A stretch of DNA of 64,000 nucleotides from positions 62,001-126,000 of the forward strand of contig JANSLP010000036.1 in the NCBI GenBank assembly GCA_029298735.1, written 5' to 3'. Position numbers and translations under genes: made by a program. This DNA comes from Ophiostoma sp. CBS 140.51. Its lineage: Eukaryota; Ascomycota; Sordariomycetes; Ophiostomatales; Ophiostomataceae. The notes below the pieces were generated by a model that saw nothing but the letters and a program-made list of their open reading frames with translations, was not told the DNA's origin and searched no databases. Of this stretch, positions 20,871 through 31,522 are shown piece by piece; the stretch's first letter is position 1, and every line of letters starts with the position of its first letter.

Positions 20871-21776
20871 GGTGATTATGCGTAGCAACGAGGTCAATGT
20901 ACATACAAATATTTGTATGAAGTCTAGTGGAGGACCGACGTCAATATTGGAGAAGTGAAAAAAGACGAGTCAGTGGCCGTATCGATAGGAACGAGAATAG
21001 ACGATAGATTTTGATTGCAGGGATTTGTCTGTGCATTGTCTTCCTTCGTATGCACCTTGTATCATGTTGAATAGTCGGTCATCGATGGCCGAGTGTGCAG
21101 AACACAGTCTCGGGACGTGTTGTCGAGAGTTGAGGGTGTTGTGTTGAGACGTGCTGTTGGCTGTCGTCGTTCAAAGAGAGAAGGGACGCCCACTAAGTGA
21201 ATCATTAGCGCGGGGAAGCCGAGTCTTGTTAGTGACGGCAACAGCGACCAAAGGGGACCCAAGACGACCCCCAATACACCCAAACAGGCAATCACCCAGT
21301 CAGAAACGCGGCTCATCACTGCCAACGAGACACAAAAAATGAGGAGAAGTCGCGTAGCGTGGGATGTTCCCAAGCATTATTGGGGGCGAATTACAAGAAA
21401 AAGAGGGAGGGAGGGCCGGTGAGAAATGAAAAAGAGGGGGATGTTGAAAGGGACCTGTCGATTCGTGAGTCGTGTTGGCGGCCGCTGCGTTTCGTCCTTT
21501 TCGAGCTAATGACTCTGTAAAGAAGAAAAGAAGAAAAGAATAAATCAAATAAAAGAAGAACAAATAAAACAGCCGACCTCTGTGACCATCTATGAATATA
21601 AGTATCGCCAGTTCCCCTTTTGTCTCGTGTCCCTCACCTATTGTCTTTTTGGTTCTTCTTTCTTCAGATCTTCTCATTCTTTTTCACTTCTCTTCATCAT
21701 ACATCTCGACATCTTCCTCCTCAACATCTCCTTCCTTCCTTTTCTTTCTCACAACAGCCTCCCTCATACGCACACA
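20871..21776. other. intergenic, 3' ABM / promoter of AtuA-like gene
   Basis: 900 bp. The final ~130 bp before 21777 are strongly C/T-rich on the + strand, the usual fungal core-promoter/leader composition. No gene seen. Confidence 0.55.
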
Positions 21777-23684
21777 ATGGGCTCCGCAGGTGAGGTCAAC
21801 GCCGCCAACGGCGCCAGTGGCACCCCCAAGCGGCCTATCCGCATCGCGGGCTGCTCAGGTGGTGTCTACGACCGCAAGCGCGCCATCCACGACATGGCCA
21901 AGTTCGAGGACGTCGACGTCATTACCGGTGACTGGATGTCCGAGTGCAACATGACTCTGCGCGGCTCCGACAAGCGCGACCGTCTGGCCCAAAAGGCCAT
22001 GACCTCTGGTTCGACCGAGGTTGCCAAGGGCTACGAGCCTTACTTTTTGGAGGAGATTGACCCGGCCATTCCCTGGTTGGCCAAGAAGGGCACCAAGATT
22101 GCCGTCAACGCCGGTGCCTCTGACGTGCACGGCCTGGCCGAGGCCGTCAAGGCCCTGATCAAGAAGCACGGTGTCGACTTGAAGGTCGGTGTCGTCGACG
22201 GTGACGATGTCACGGACGCTGTCCTGGACCTCTACAAGAAGGGTGAGCCGTTCCTGAACTTGCCCGCCAACAAGCCCATCAGCGAATGGGGTTTCGACCC
22301 CATCTGTGCCCAGTGCTATCTGGGTGGCACGGGTATTGCCGCCTGTTTCGAGGGCGGTGCAGACATTGTGCTGTGTGGCCGTGTGGCCGATGCCTCCGTC
22401 ACAGTCGGCGCTGCCATGTGGTGGCACGGCTGGACACGCGAGAACATTAGTGAACTTGCTGGTGCCCTGATGGTTGGCCACATTATCGAGTGCAGCACGT
22501 ACGCGACTGGTGGCTACTACAGCGGTTTCAAGGACCTGGGCACCAACGACCTGGACATGGGCTACCCCATTGCCGCCGTCGATCACAAGGGTGAGGCTGT
22601 TATCAGCATGGAGAAGGACCGCGATGGTCTGGTCAACATTGAGACCGTCGCCTCGCAGCTGCTCTACGAGATCCAGGGCCCTCTCTACTACAACTCGGAC
22701 GTCACCGCCTCCATTGAGGACATTGTCCTGAAGCAGATTGGCAAGAACGAGGTCCACGTGTCTGGTGTCAAGGGTCTGCCGCCGCCGCCCACCACAAAGG
22801 TCGGTATTACCGCAAAGGGCGGCACCCAGGCCGAGTTCCACTTCTACCTGACCGGCCTCGACATTGAGGAGAAGGCCGCCATGATTGAGCGCCAGACCAA
22901 GGCCCGCATGGGCGAGTACCTTGACAAGTTTAGCTGTCTCAAGTTTATGATTGCTGGTCACGTCCCCGCCAACCCGGCCACCCAGGAGGAGGCCACTGTC
23001 GACATGCGTATTTTCGCCCAGACCCGCGACCCCCATCTGCTGGCCGGCAGCTCCTTTGTCGATTCGGACCGTGGCTCGTTTGCCCGCTTCTGTATCGAAA
23101 ACCTGCTGCAGAGCTACCCCGGTGGCACCATGGCCCCCGACATGCGCACCGCCATTGGCCGTCCCTTCTTTGAGTACTGGGTCTCGCTGATGCCCCAGAC
23201 TTTCGTGCACGAGACCGCCCACCTTCCCGACGGCAAGGTCATTGACATTCCGGCACCGACCGTCACGCAGGAGTACCCCCGCGAGCAGCCCAGCTATGAC
23301 ACCGTCGACCCTGTCGACCTGTCGCAGTTCGGCCCCACTACCAAGGCGCCCCTCGGCTACATTGCTCTCGGCCGGTCTGGTGACAAGTCCTCCAACTGCA
23401 ACCTGGGCCTGTTTGTCCGCCGCGACGACGAGTGGGAGTGGCTGCGCACCGTTCTGAGCACCGGCAAGCTCCGCGAGCTGCTGGGCAAGGACGATGTCGG
23501 CCGCCAGATTGACCGCTGCGAGTTCCCCAACATCAAGGCCGTGCACTTTTTGCTCAAGGACCACCTGGACCGTGGCTTCAACTCGACATCCAGCTTTGAC
23601 TCGTTGGGCAAGAACCTGTGCGAGTACATTCGCTGCAAGTATGTCGATATTCCCGATAAGTTCTTGGCACGGGGTCGCATCTAG
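21777..23684 (+). CDS. AtuA/DUF1446 acyclic terpene utilisation family protein
   Basis: Single-exon gene, 635 residues from CACACAATGG at 21777; the frame is open upstream without an ATG in good context. The N-terminal AtuA core (about 20-480) starts IRIAGCSGGVYDRKRAIHDM and contains ITGDWMSECNMTLRG, AVNAGASDVHGLAEAVKAL, CAQCYLGGTGIAACF and LCGRVADASVTVGAAMWWHG. A short ferredoxin-like AtuA C-terminal domain follows (about 530-630), beginning YIALGRSGDKSSNCNLG. In Pseudomonas, AtuA belongs to the citronellol/geraniol catabolic operon. The fungal protein has no demonstrated reaction that I know of. No partner genes of terpene degradation are next to it. Codon use is strongly biased to C-ending codons, which suggests good expression. 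Confidence 0.88.
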   Translation: MGSAGEVNAANGASGTPKRPIRIAGCSGGVYDRKRAIHDMAKFEDVDVITGDWMSECNMTLRGSDKRDRLAQKAMTSGSTEVAKGYEPYFLEEIDPAIPWLAKKGTKIAVNAGASDVHGLAEAVKALIKKHGVDLKVGVVDGDDVTDAVLDLYKKGEPFLNLPANKPISEWGFDPICAQCYLGGTGIAACFEGGADIVLCGRVADASVTVGAAMWWHGWTRENISELAGALMVGHIIECSTYATGGYYSGFKDLGTNDLDMGYPIAAVDHKGEAVISMEKDRDGLVNIETVASQLLYEIQGPLYYNSDVTASIEDIVLKQIGKNEVHVSGVKGLPPPPTTKVGITAKGGTQAEFHFYLTGLDIEEKAAMIERQTKARMGEYLDKFSCLKFMIAGHVPANPATQEEATVDMRIFAQTRDPHLLAGSSFVDSDRGSFARFCIENLLQSYPGGTMAPDMRTAIGRPFFEYWVSLMPQTFVHETAHLPDGKVIDIPAPTVTQEYPREQPSYDTVDPVDLSQFGPTTKAPLGYIALGRSGDKSSNCNLGLFVRRDDEWEWLRTVLSTGKLRELLGKDDVGRQIDRCEFPNIKAVHFLLKDHLDRGFNSTSSFDSLGKNLCEYIRCKYVDIPDKFLARGRI

Positions 23685-25928
23685 ACGTTGAGCTGCGAAA
23701 GAAGCGAGCTGTATCTTTTTGCGAGCGAAGCGAGGACAGAAAGACAAAACATGTACATACGTAACAAACAAGTAAAAAGAATGGCAAATGAATAATCATG
23801 ACAATGACAATGACAAAGACTTACCGAGCGGGCGACCAGTGAGAGACAAGCATGGGTGAACGAAGTGAAAGATGTAGAATGGGTGGGTGAGAAAGAAAGC
23901 CTTGTCTTTTGGATGTGTGCTCCGACAGTTGACGGAATCGATGTTGCATCCGGGAGGCAGCGAGTAAGCGAGGAGGGGAAGGAAGGACGAGGAGAAGAAG
24001 TACGACGTGTGGAAAAGGGAAAGAACAATGGAAGAAGTCGAAAAAGAGAAAAAGAAGGAAAGTTCCGTCAATAGTGTTGAGGAAAGAGCAATGTCAAAGC
24101 GCATCCGAAAGAGGAAAGAATGAAGAGAGGGCGAGGAGAAGGCGAGGAGAGGGGAAGGTTCGATGGAGGACAAAACACAGAAAGAGGCGTAAACATTCAC
24201 GCCAACAACAGGTGAGTGATCCCAAGACAGGTAGATTGTCTGCGGGTGAGTGGATAGCAAGGTGGGACAGAGCAAGGACAAGAAAAGGAAAAGAAGCGAT
24301 GGAATACGAATGGAACACTGGTGGAAGACGCCCAGAACAAAGGAAGACTCAAAGAAGAAAAGAAGCTGCGCACGGTGGCGAGGAGGAAAAGAGGAGGAGG
24401 GGAGGAGAGAAGACGGTGGAGACTACAAACAAGGGGCACATGGATAACGGACAATGTGATGGGTGTCGTGCTGGTTTACGTGCTGCCTGCGCGGGGGGCT
24501 TCCGTCTTGGAGACGGACAATGGACGAAAAGGAACAAGATGATGGACAAGAAGAAGAAGACAATTGGGACAGTGCAGGGCAAAAGAGGGACTGACAAGCC
24601 TTGGCTGACCATTGAACCAGGGGCAAGTCTTGGTTGATGCGACGCTGTGTCGACAGTGTTGATGTTGAGTGAGGCTGGGAGAGAAGTCGAAAAAAAAGGA
24701 AGAATATGGGAGACAGATTCCACCCGACCCAAGAAAACAAAACTTTGGGACAACAGCAGGGATCTTTTGAGACAATGCGACATTTGCGTGCAGAGTGCAT
24801 TGCATTTTATTTGTTTTTGCTGCGGGTGCGGCGACAAAAGGGGATGAGAAAGAAGAGGGGAAAGGGAGGGAAAGAAAGCATGATAATAAAGGTGAGAGGA
24901 GCTCATGTGCAGGAGCATGGAATATGGAGACAAAAGTATGGCAAAGGAGCATTGGGATAAAAGAGAATAGCTGTGGGGCAGCTTGAGTTCAAGCTGGTGC
25001 TGTCGGGTGATGTCCCTCTGCAACTCTGACCAAACCCTGGCAAGGCGATAGGTGAGATGTGAAAGGTGAGAAAGATGAAATCGAGGAATTGAGGGGACCA
25101 ACAAGGAAGAGCGAGTGCGAAAGCATGAACAAAACGTCAACAAAAAGAAAATAGAAAAAGAAAACGAAGAGGTACAAAGCGGTTGTCCGACAAGACAAAG
25201 ACAAGCTTCCCATGAATTAAAAAAAGAAACGGCCGCGGCAAGCGGGAGACGGAACGGGCGGGAGAATAGTGGTAGAATGGTGTAAGCGGTGTGGTGTGGT
25301 CGCCGTCTATTGTCAAATCGGTTGGTCGCCTTGTCTGTTGGCTGTAGTTGCCGGCCATTGCTGGTCTGTTCCCCGAAGCGTGGCTCGATGGCTGGTCGGG
25401 GAGTAAGTAGACACGCAGGTCTGCATCTATCCCAACGTGCCTTTTTCTCCGTGGATGCCGTTGCATCCATGCCATCCCATGCAGGCTTCATCTCAGAACA
25501 GAATCCGTCCACTCGGTCGGGGCAATTACCCAAAGCTGATGAAGATTGTGGAGTCGATGTGAAGAGAGAATGCCAGCAGAGAAAGAATGCAATGCAAGCA
25601 AAAACCGACACCATGATCATTAACTACAAATATCGTCCCGTCCCTTCCCTTTTTCTCAACTCGGTAGGATGAACTGCACGGCCTTCCGCAGAGATCAGCA
25701 CTCTCAAGCCGCCTTCCCTGTCCCTTCCTTCCCGTCTTGACCTCCCGCTTCTGTTTTTTTTTATAAAAATTATTTATAAATTCCCCTCCGTGCCTGATTT
25801 TCTTAAGATCCGAGCTAATACTGTTTGTGGATGATATCTGTCGATCTCCCTCGCGATCTTCACATCACTTTTCATTTTCATTTACTCTCTACTTCAACTT
25901 TCTCCAACATCCCCCTAACTTCCTCACC
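23685..25928. other. 2.2-kb purine-rich intergenic block
   Basis: The + strand is strongly G/A-rich from about 23,700 to 25,260, with many GAAGG/GGAAAAG runs, then turns C/T-rich at 25,670-25,920 just before the GMC gene start. The asymmetry creates long but meaningless open frames on the - strand (for example 24349-25620), rich in Ser, Leu and Phe. No protein domain is visible. It may carry long untranslated regions or a non-coding transcript. Confidence 0.55.
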
Positions 25929-27890
25929 ATGGTCGTTCTCTCCAAGATGGCCCGGGCTACTGGCCTGGTTGCCCTCCTCGCCTTTGTGGTTCCTTCTCTC
26001 GGCCGCGTCGTGCCCAAACATGCCACGATTGTTGATCGTGCCACTGCTGCCTCCACCACCTACGACTTTGTCATTGCCGGCGGCGGCATTGCTGGTCTGA
26101 CCGTGGCCGACCGTCTGACAGAAGACCCGTCTGTCAATGTTCTTGTCGTTGAGGCCGGTCCGTTTGACCAGGGCGAAGACTCTGTGCTTGTGCCAGGAGC
26201 TTACAACCCAGGCCCGTACCTTTGGCCTAACCTGTTTACCGTCCCACAGGAAGGCCTCAACAACGGCGTCTACTTTGCTATCTGCGGCCGTGTCGTCGGC
26301 GGCGGCAGCACTGTCAACGCCATGATTTTCATTCGCGGCGACAAGGAAGACTATGCTGGCTGGACGACGCTGGGCAACCCTGGTTGGACGTGGGACAATC
26401 TCCTGCCGTACTTCCAGAAGAGCGAGAACTTTACGTTCCCTGCGGCCAGCTTTGCTGCTCAGGGCAACATCTCGTGGACAGCTAGCGTTCACGGCACCGC
26501 GGGCCCTGTCCAGGCCACCTACCCCAACTACTTCTTCCCCGGCAGCGGGAACTGGTACGAGGCGGCAGTGCAAGCCGGTATTGCCCCCGATACAGACCCC
26601 AACGATGGTTCTGTGCGTGGTGTGTTTTGGCTGCCACTGGCCGAAGATGCGGCGTCTCGCACACGCAGCGATGCTAGAGTGAACCACTACGACCGGGTGA
26701 TTGCCACGCGGCCCAACTACCATTTGCTGCCGGAGACATCTGTCAGCAAGATCCTCTTCAACTCGGCCAAGAAGGCGACCGGCGTACAGTTTGTGGCCAC
26801 CAACGGCACGAGCTCTGCTCCGACGACGGTGACAGCGAGCAGGGAAGTCCTGGTGGCCGCCGGTGGACTGCACACGCCGCAGCTGCTGCAGCTGTCGGGT
26901 ATCGGCCCCAAGGCGCTGCTGACCAAGTTCGGTATCCCCGTCGTGGCCAACCTGCCCGGTGTCGGCCAGAACTTCCAGGACCAGCCGACGATTCCCATGA
27001 CGTACAACTGTAAGTTGCATAGCAGGCAGATTAACATATCCCTCGAACTTTTTTTTTTTTTTTGAATACTGACGCTTGCAGTCACAAACAACGTCTCTCC
27101 CAACTGGGGCTCGCTGCTGAACAACGCCACCTACGACGCTGAGCAGTACGACTTGTATGAAAACACCAAGACAGGTCCTTACACGCTTGTCCGCACGCTC
27201 AGCAGCAACTTTGCCGCTCTTGCCCTGAAGGACATTACCCCGAACTACCTGACCATCATTGCCGATGCTCTCAAACGTAATCCCAATGCTTCACTGCCCG
27301 CCGGTACTGACCCTACTGTCGCCGCCGGTTACGCCGCCCAGCGTGCTGTCCTCTTGGCCCAGCTCGCCGCCGAAGCAGCCGTCGGCGGCCTCCACTGGAA
27401 CACCTACGACACCAACACCATGTACACCTTCAAGCCATTCTCGCGTGGCACAGTCAACATTAACTCGTCGTCGATTCTTGACAACCCACTAATTGACTAC
27501 CGCACTGCCACCGACCCCACAGACATTGCCATCTACACTGCCCTCCTCAAGAAGAATCGACAGGTCATGGCCGCACCCTCGATGGCTGAGCTGGGCCCCG
27601 TCGAGACCACTCCCTTTGGATCTGGTGTGACTACCGACGCCGAAATCCAGGCTGCCATCCTGGCCGCCATGAGCCCGACCAACGGTCACGAGTGCTGCAC
27701 GGCGGCGATGCTGCCGCTTGCTCTGGGTGGTGTTGTCGATCCCAACCTCTGTGTCTATGGTGTCACGGGTCTGCGTGTCATTGATATTAGCTACTGGCCG
27801 TTCCCCGTGGCGGGCGCTCCCTCGGCGACCATGTACGGCACAGGCGAAAAGATTGCGGCCGTCATCAAGGCTAAGTATGGTCTGAGCTAG
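25929..27890 (+). CDS. secreted GMC-family FAD oxidoreductase
   Basis: Two-exon gene, join(25929..27009,27082..27890), predicted 629 residues. It is a flavin-dependent alcohol/sugar oxidase or dehydrogenase of the glucose-methanol-choline family. A signal peptide (hydrophobic ATGLVALLAFVVPSLG) is followed by the FAD-binding FVIAGGGIAGLTVADRL (about residues 46-62) and VLVVEAGPFDQGED. The GMC signatures CGRVVGGGSTVNAMIFIRG and AGGLHTPQLLQLSGIGP are clear. The 72-nt intron (GTAAGT, T-rich tract, GCTTGCAG) joins in phase 1 to read FTNNVSPNWG. In the C-terminal active site the first His is present (NGHECCTAAM). The second, normally His or Asn, aligns with Ala in FPVAGAPSATMYG. The substrate is unknown; the loss may mark a different subfamily or altered chemistry. 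Confidence 0.9.
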
Positions 27891-30800
27891 AGGGAGAATA
27901 AATGACAACAATGGTGCGCTTAATGAGTTATGAGATAGTTGCAATGTCTTTCTAGTTGATTTCACAATAATTGAATACATGGTTTACTCGATTCCAAAGA
28001 ACAAAGTGCTCGTCTTGGCACGCCCGAAATTGCACATGCCGTGGACGCAATGCGGTAGTTGGTCACCTAGACGGAGAATTGTGATGGAAGTTGGGAAGTG
28101 ATGGGAAGGGTGAATTCCGTCTCGTCGTCTTCTTGTTATTTTCAGACAGAATCTGAGTGCTCGTAAAGACCAGGGGAGACTCCCGCCTGTGCCGTGGTCG
28201 GATTTTTGGAGTTGTATCTCGAAGAGGGGCTGGTGGTGGGTTACAGTATTGGATGCACATCCACAGTGACCTGAACCAGGGGTCAATCACGGCGGAAAAG
28301 GGTTAGCCAAGGCCGTCGAAGCCGCGTGGAAGTTGACTAGAAGGGCAGCAAAATACAAAAGGGACAGACGGCCTTATCCAAGTCGAGTAACCCGGGTTGG
28401 TCAGTGGTGGAAGAAAAGAAAAGAAAAGAGGAGAGGAATACTCCACAGTTGTCTCCCACACTTACACACACCTGACAGAGCATTTCGTCCTCGCAAAAAG
28501 CGAAGTACGATCACATCGCAAGTTGCAGCTTCTCATCTTCTATTCGTGTATCGGTCCAGAACCTCGAGTATCTCTGTATCGACGAGGAGGTGATGGCAAT
28601 GTGACCCAATCTGTTGTATCGTCCGACTTCTCCTCTTCTTTCACCACACACTCTTGCCGATGTCGCTTTCTCGTCGTTTTCCATCCCACTGTTTTGCCCG
28701 TGTCATCGATTTCTGTGTTCGAGCTGTGCGCCTCTTTTGTCAGAGGCGCGGGATGAGCTGGCCGGGTATTTTACCAGTGTTTATTTTTGTCACGTTTACG
28801 TTTTTGGGTCGCCACCTCCACGTTTATCCACGTCGTCGTCTGCATTGTACTGCAACCAAAGCCGCAAAGTCTGGTTGTGTCCGTTTTGGTGACATTCAAG
28901 GGCTACCCGACCTACCATTGCCTGAACACACGTCCTCTCATCTTATCCTCGCGTCCTCTTGTCGTTGAAATACGGTTGCCTTTCCCTGCTTTCATAACCA
29001 GTTCAGTTTTAAGTATGGGTGACGATCAACAGTCCCGCCTCCGAAAAAGCTTAGCAAAGATGTAAATGAACGTAATTTCCGTCTGCTCCGTCCGTCAATG
29101 CGATCAGTGAAGCCCTTAAGAAATGACAACGGTCCAGTGACGGGAGCAATCTAAACGGAAAACGAAAACGTCTTGAATGACAATGAAACAAAACGGCCAA
29201 AAATTACTGGTGAAATAAATGTGAGAGGGGGGTATGAAACGAGAACAGCTGAGTGTCATGAAACAAAATAACATAAACTATGTACACATAGTCCTGTTTG
29301 CTGGTAACGACAACTCTTCAATTGAGAAGCATATATATACGCTGGGCTTCTACAAGGATAAGAATAAATATTACTCCAATAAGTCAAGAGTGGGGAGATT
29401 ACTCATGATAGTAAGGGCATGAAAAGGCAGAGCAACAAAGTGAAAATAAACCCACAACAAAAAAAAACATAAATAGGTTTGCATAAACTATTCTCTTTTT
29501 AGAAATAAATCCAAGCAAAATAGAGCCGTGATACTCTGTCACGTAAACAATAAAAAAATTGTACAAATGATCTAATTTTATTTTTCTATAAAAAAGCGAA
29601 TATATCACGTGAAATATTGATTCACAGACAACAAACATAAGTGAGGCAACCACAGTCCCACAATTCACACGATTCGCCTCATTACATGACATACGCAGGC
29701 GGTCAAGCCGACGACATACAGCGACTTCCATTGACTTACAACAAACTCAACCAGTCATGTGCTCACTCTCCCATTTCGCTCACCGAGCCTCGTCGGCCTT
29801 TGTCGGTCATTGCTGAGCCTGTGTTCTTTGTTTATGGCTCTCTGCATATTGACGAGGCTTCTGCTGTTCACCTGACCATGTTCACCTTTTCACTCCAAAG
29901 ATGATTGGCCAATTCTTCACGGCTACATTTCACAACCTGCATTTCAGCTGCATTTCATTCTGCACTTCATCCCACGCAGAGTCTAGACTTATGTAAAGAG
30001 GCACTCTCCCACTTACATCCCACTCTTTTCATCCCACTCATATGCAGTGCACCGACGCACTGGCCAGCAAAACTGACATTAAACCTCCAGTTATTCTAAT
30101 CACCAATCACTTTGACTGCGTTTCGACGACAGCACTTTGCTTCATTCCACGACATCTCCCACGGCACATTCTTTCTATTGGTCACGACTTCCATCCAAAG
30201 GTACGTCGACTCTTTTGACTGCGCCTTTTATTTTCAAATCTCGATTTCCATTCACCCTCCCTTGCTTCTGTCCTTGGCTGCCTGTTTTTTCTTGATTTCT
30301 ACTTCTCACTGCCTTCTTCTCCCTTTTGCTGAATGATCTGCTGTCTTTACTGGACCGTTACTGGACCGTTACTGGACCGTTACTGGACCTCTACTGGACT
30401 TTAAGTGGTCTTTATTGGAGCCTACTTTGGAACTACTTGCAACTACTGCAACGACGACGTAATGGACGATAAAGAGACTCGGCCGGGCCTAAAACGTGCC
30501 CGTCCCAGGCGGCCTCACGGGCCCAAGGCCAGCCCTGACGAAGCCCTGAAAGTCTCGGCGACCGATCAAAGTCCCTAGGGTGGGGGTCTGTCGCCTTCTA
30601 GAACGGCCATTGCACTCTCTCACTACGCCATCCACCGCCATTGCAGCATTGGCACATGTCAATTGACGCTTATCGTAAAAGTGGTTAGCGCGAGCTTTGT
30701 GACGATTTTCTGCCAGCTTTCACCCGTGCCTTTTCGTGACGTTAAGTGTAGTTTTCGTTCCTGTCCCAACAAAGTTGACGACGTCTGACCAATCGTATGA

Positions 30801-31522
30801 ATCCTGCCCCTTTTTTAATGAATTTTCTTTCAACTGTCCCTCCTTGGCTGTTATCATTATCGTTCTCCCACCTTTCTCTCACTGTCGTTTCTCACTCTTT
30901 TCTTTTCTTAGGCTTCCCCCTTCACCGATAACAGAATCGACGACCGGGCCTGTCAATCAATGGGCGGTCTGCCCGATACACAAGTCAAGAATCGAGTCTT
31001 TTCGTACAGTCTTCTTGTATCTTGTGACGGAGTACATCTGCCAACGCCTCTATTTGCCTCCTGCAAGTAAAGGATATCCAATTGAGTGACTTGTAGCTTT
31101 CCTATCTGTACATGACCACGTCCCTGCAAGACCACTCGCACCTTCCGTAGATAAAGCGACATCCGGGGCTATCGATAGTCGGCTCCTGCCCCCGCTGTCC
31201 CCGTTGTAAATTGTAGAAAAAGGGAAGGAGCTATTCTCGCTACTCAACTCTCATTACTGAGTCTCCTCTGATTTCCTTATCACCTTCCCCTTATCCCCCT
31301 CCTACCCGTCCTATCCTCCTCTCTGTCTCCTTCCCAATCGATAGCGCATCGCCAGTCTTCAGTCTGGGGCACCTTCCCACTTCCCCTTCCTCCAGTCTTT
31401 TTCCTTCTCTCTCCTCTTCTCCTTTCTCTCTTTTCTTTTCTTTTCCCTCTTCTCTTCTCAATTTACTCGACATCGTCAACCAAACCCCATTCTCTGATTC
31501 CACATCCTCACCACACATCCCC
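27891..31522. other. 3.6-kb intergenic upstream of the NRPS-like gene
   Basis: No protein domain could be read in any frame. The content is the 3' end of the GMC gene, AT-rich DNA around 29,100-29,650, a short tandem repeat at 30,347, and a very C/T-rich stretch (about 31,240-31,520) immediately before the NRPS-like start that is probably its promoter and leader. The size suggests a long regulatory region. Confidence 0.55.
30347..30401 (+). repeat. 11-bp tandem repeat, five units
   Basis: Unit TTACTGGACCG occurs four times from 30347 to 30390, the fourth with a last-base change, followed by a degenerate fifth unit to 30401. It lies about 1.1 kb before the NRPS-like gene. No function can be assigned. 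Confidence 0.8.

Noticed and set aside
21855..23771. 638-codon open frame on the - strand over the AtuA-like gene
   Set aside because: Shadow of the strongly C-ending codon usage of the real + strand gene; no domain of its own.
24349..25620. 423-codon open frame on the - strand
   Set aside because: It lies wholly in the purine-rich block; its Ser/Leu/Phe-rich, repetitive composition follows from strand skew, with no domain, no coherent start and no splice-linked neighbour.
25929..27890. GMC oxidoreductase as choline oxidase linked to the ATRR-like gene
   Set aside because: It has a secretion signal and lacks the second catalytic His/Asn, whereas fungal choline oxidases are intracellular; 3.6 kb also separates the genes.
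30480..30600. GC-rich stretch suspected of being a tRNA or structured RNA
   Set aside because: No A-box/B-box pair or cloverleaf pairing could be read, and no other RNA family signature.
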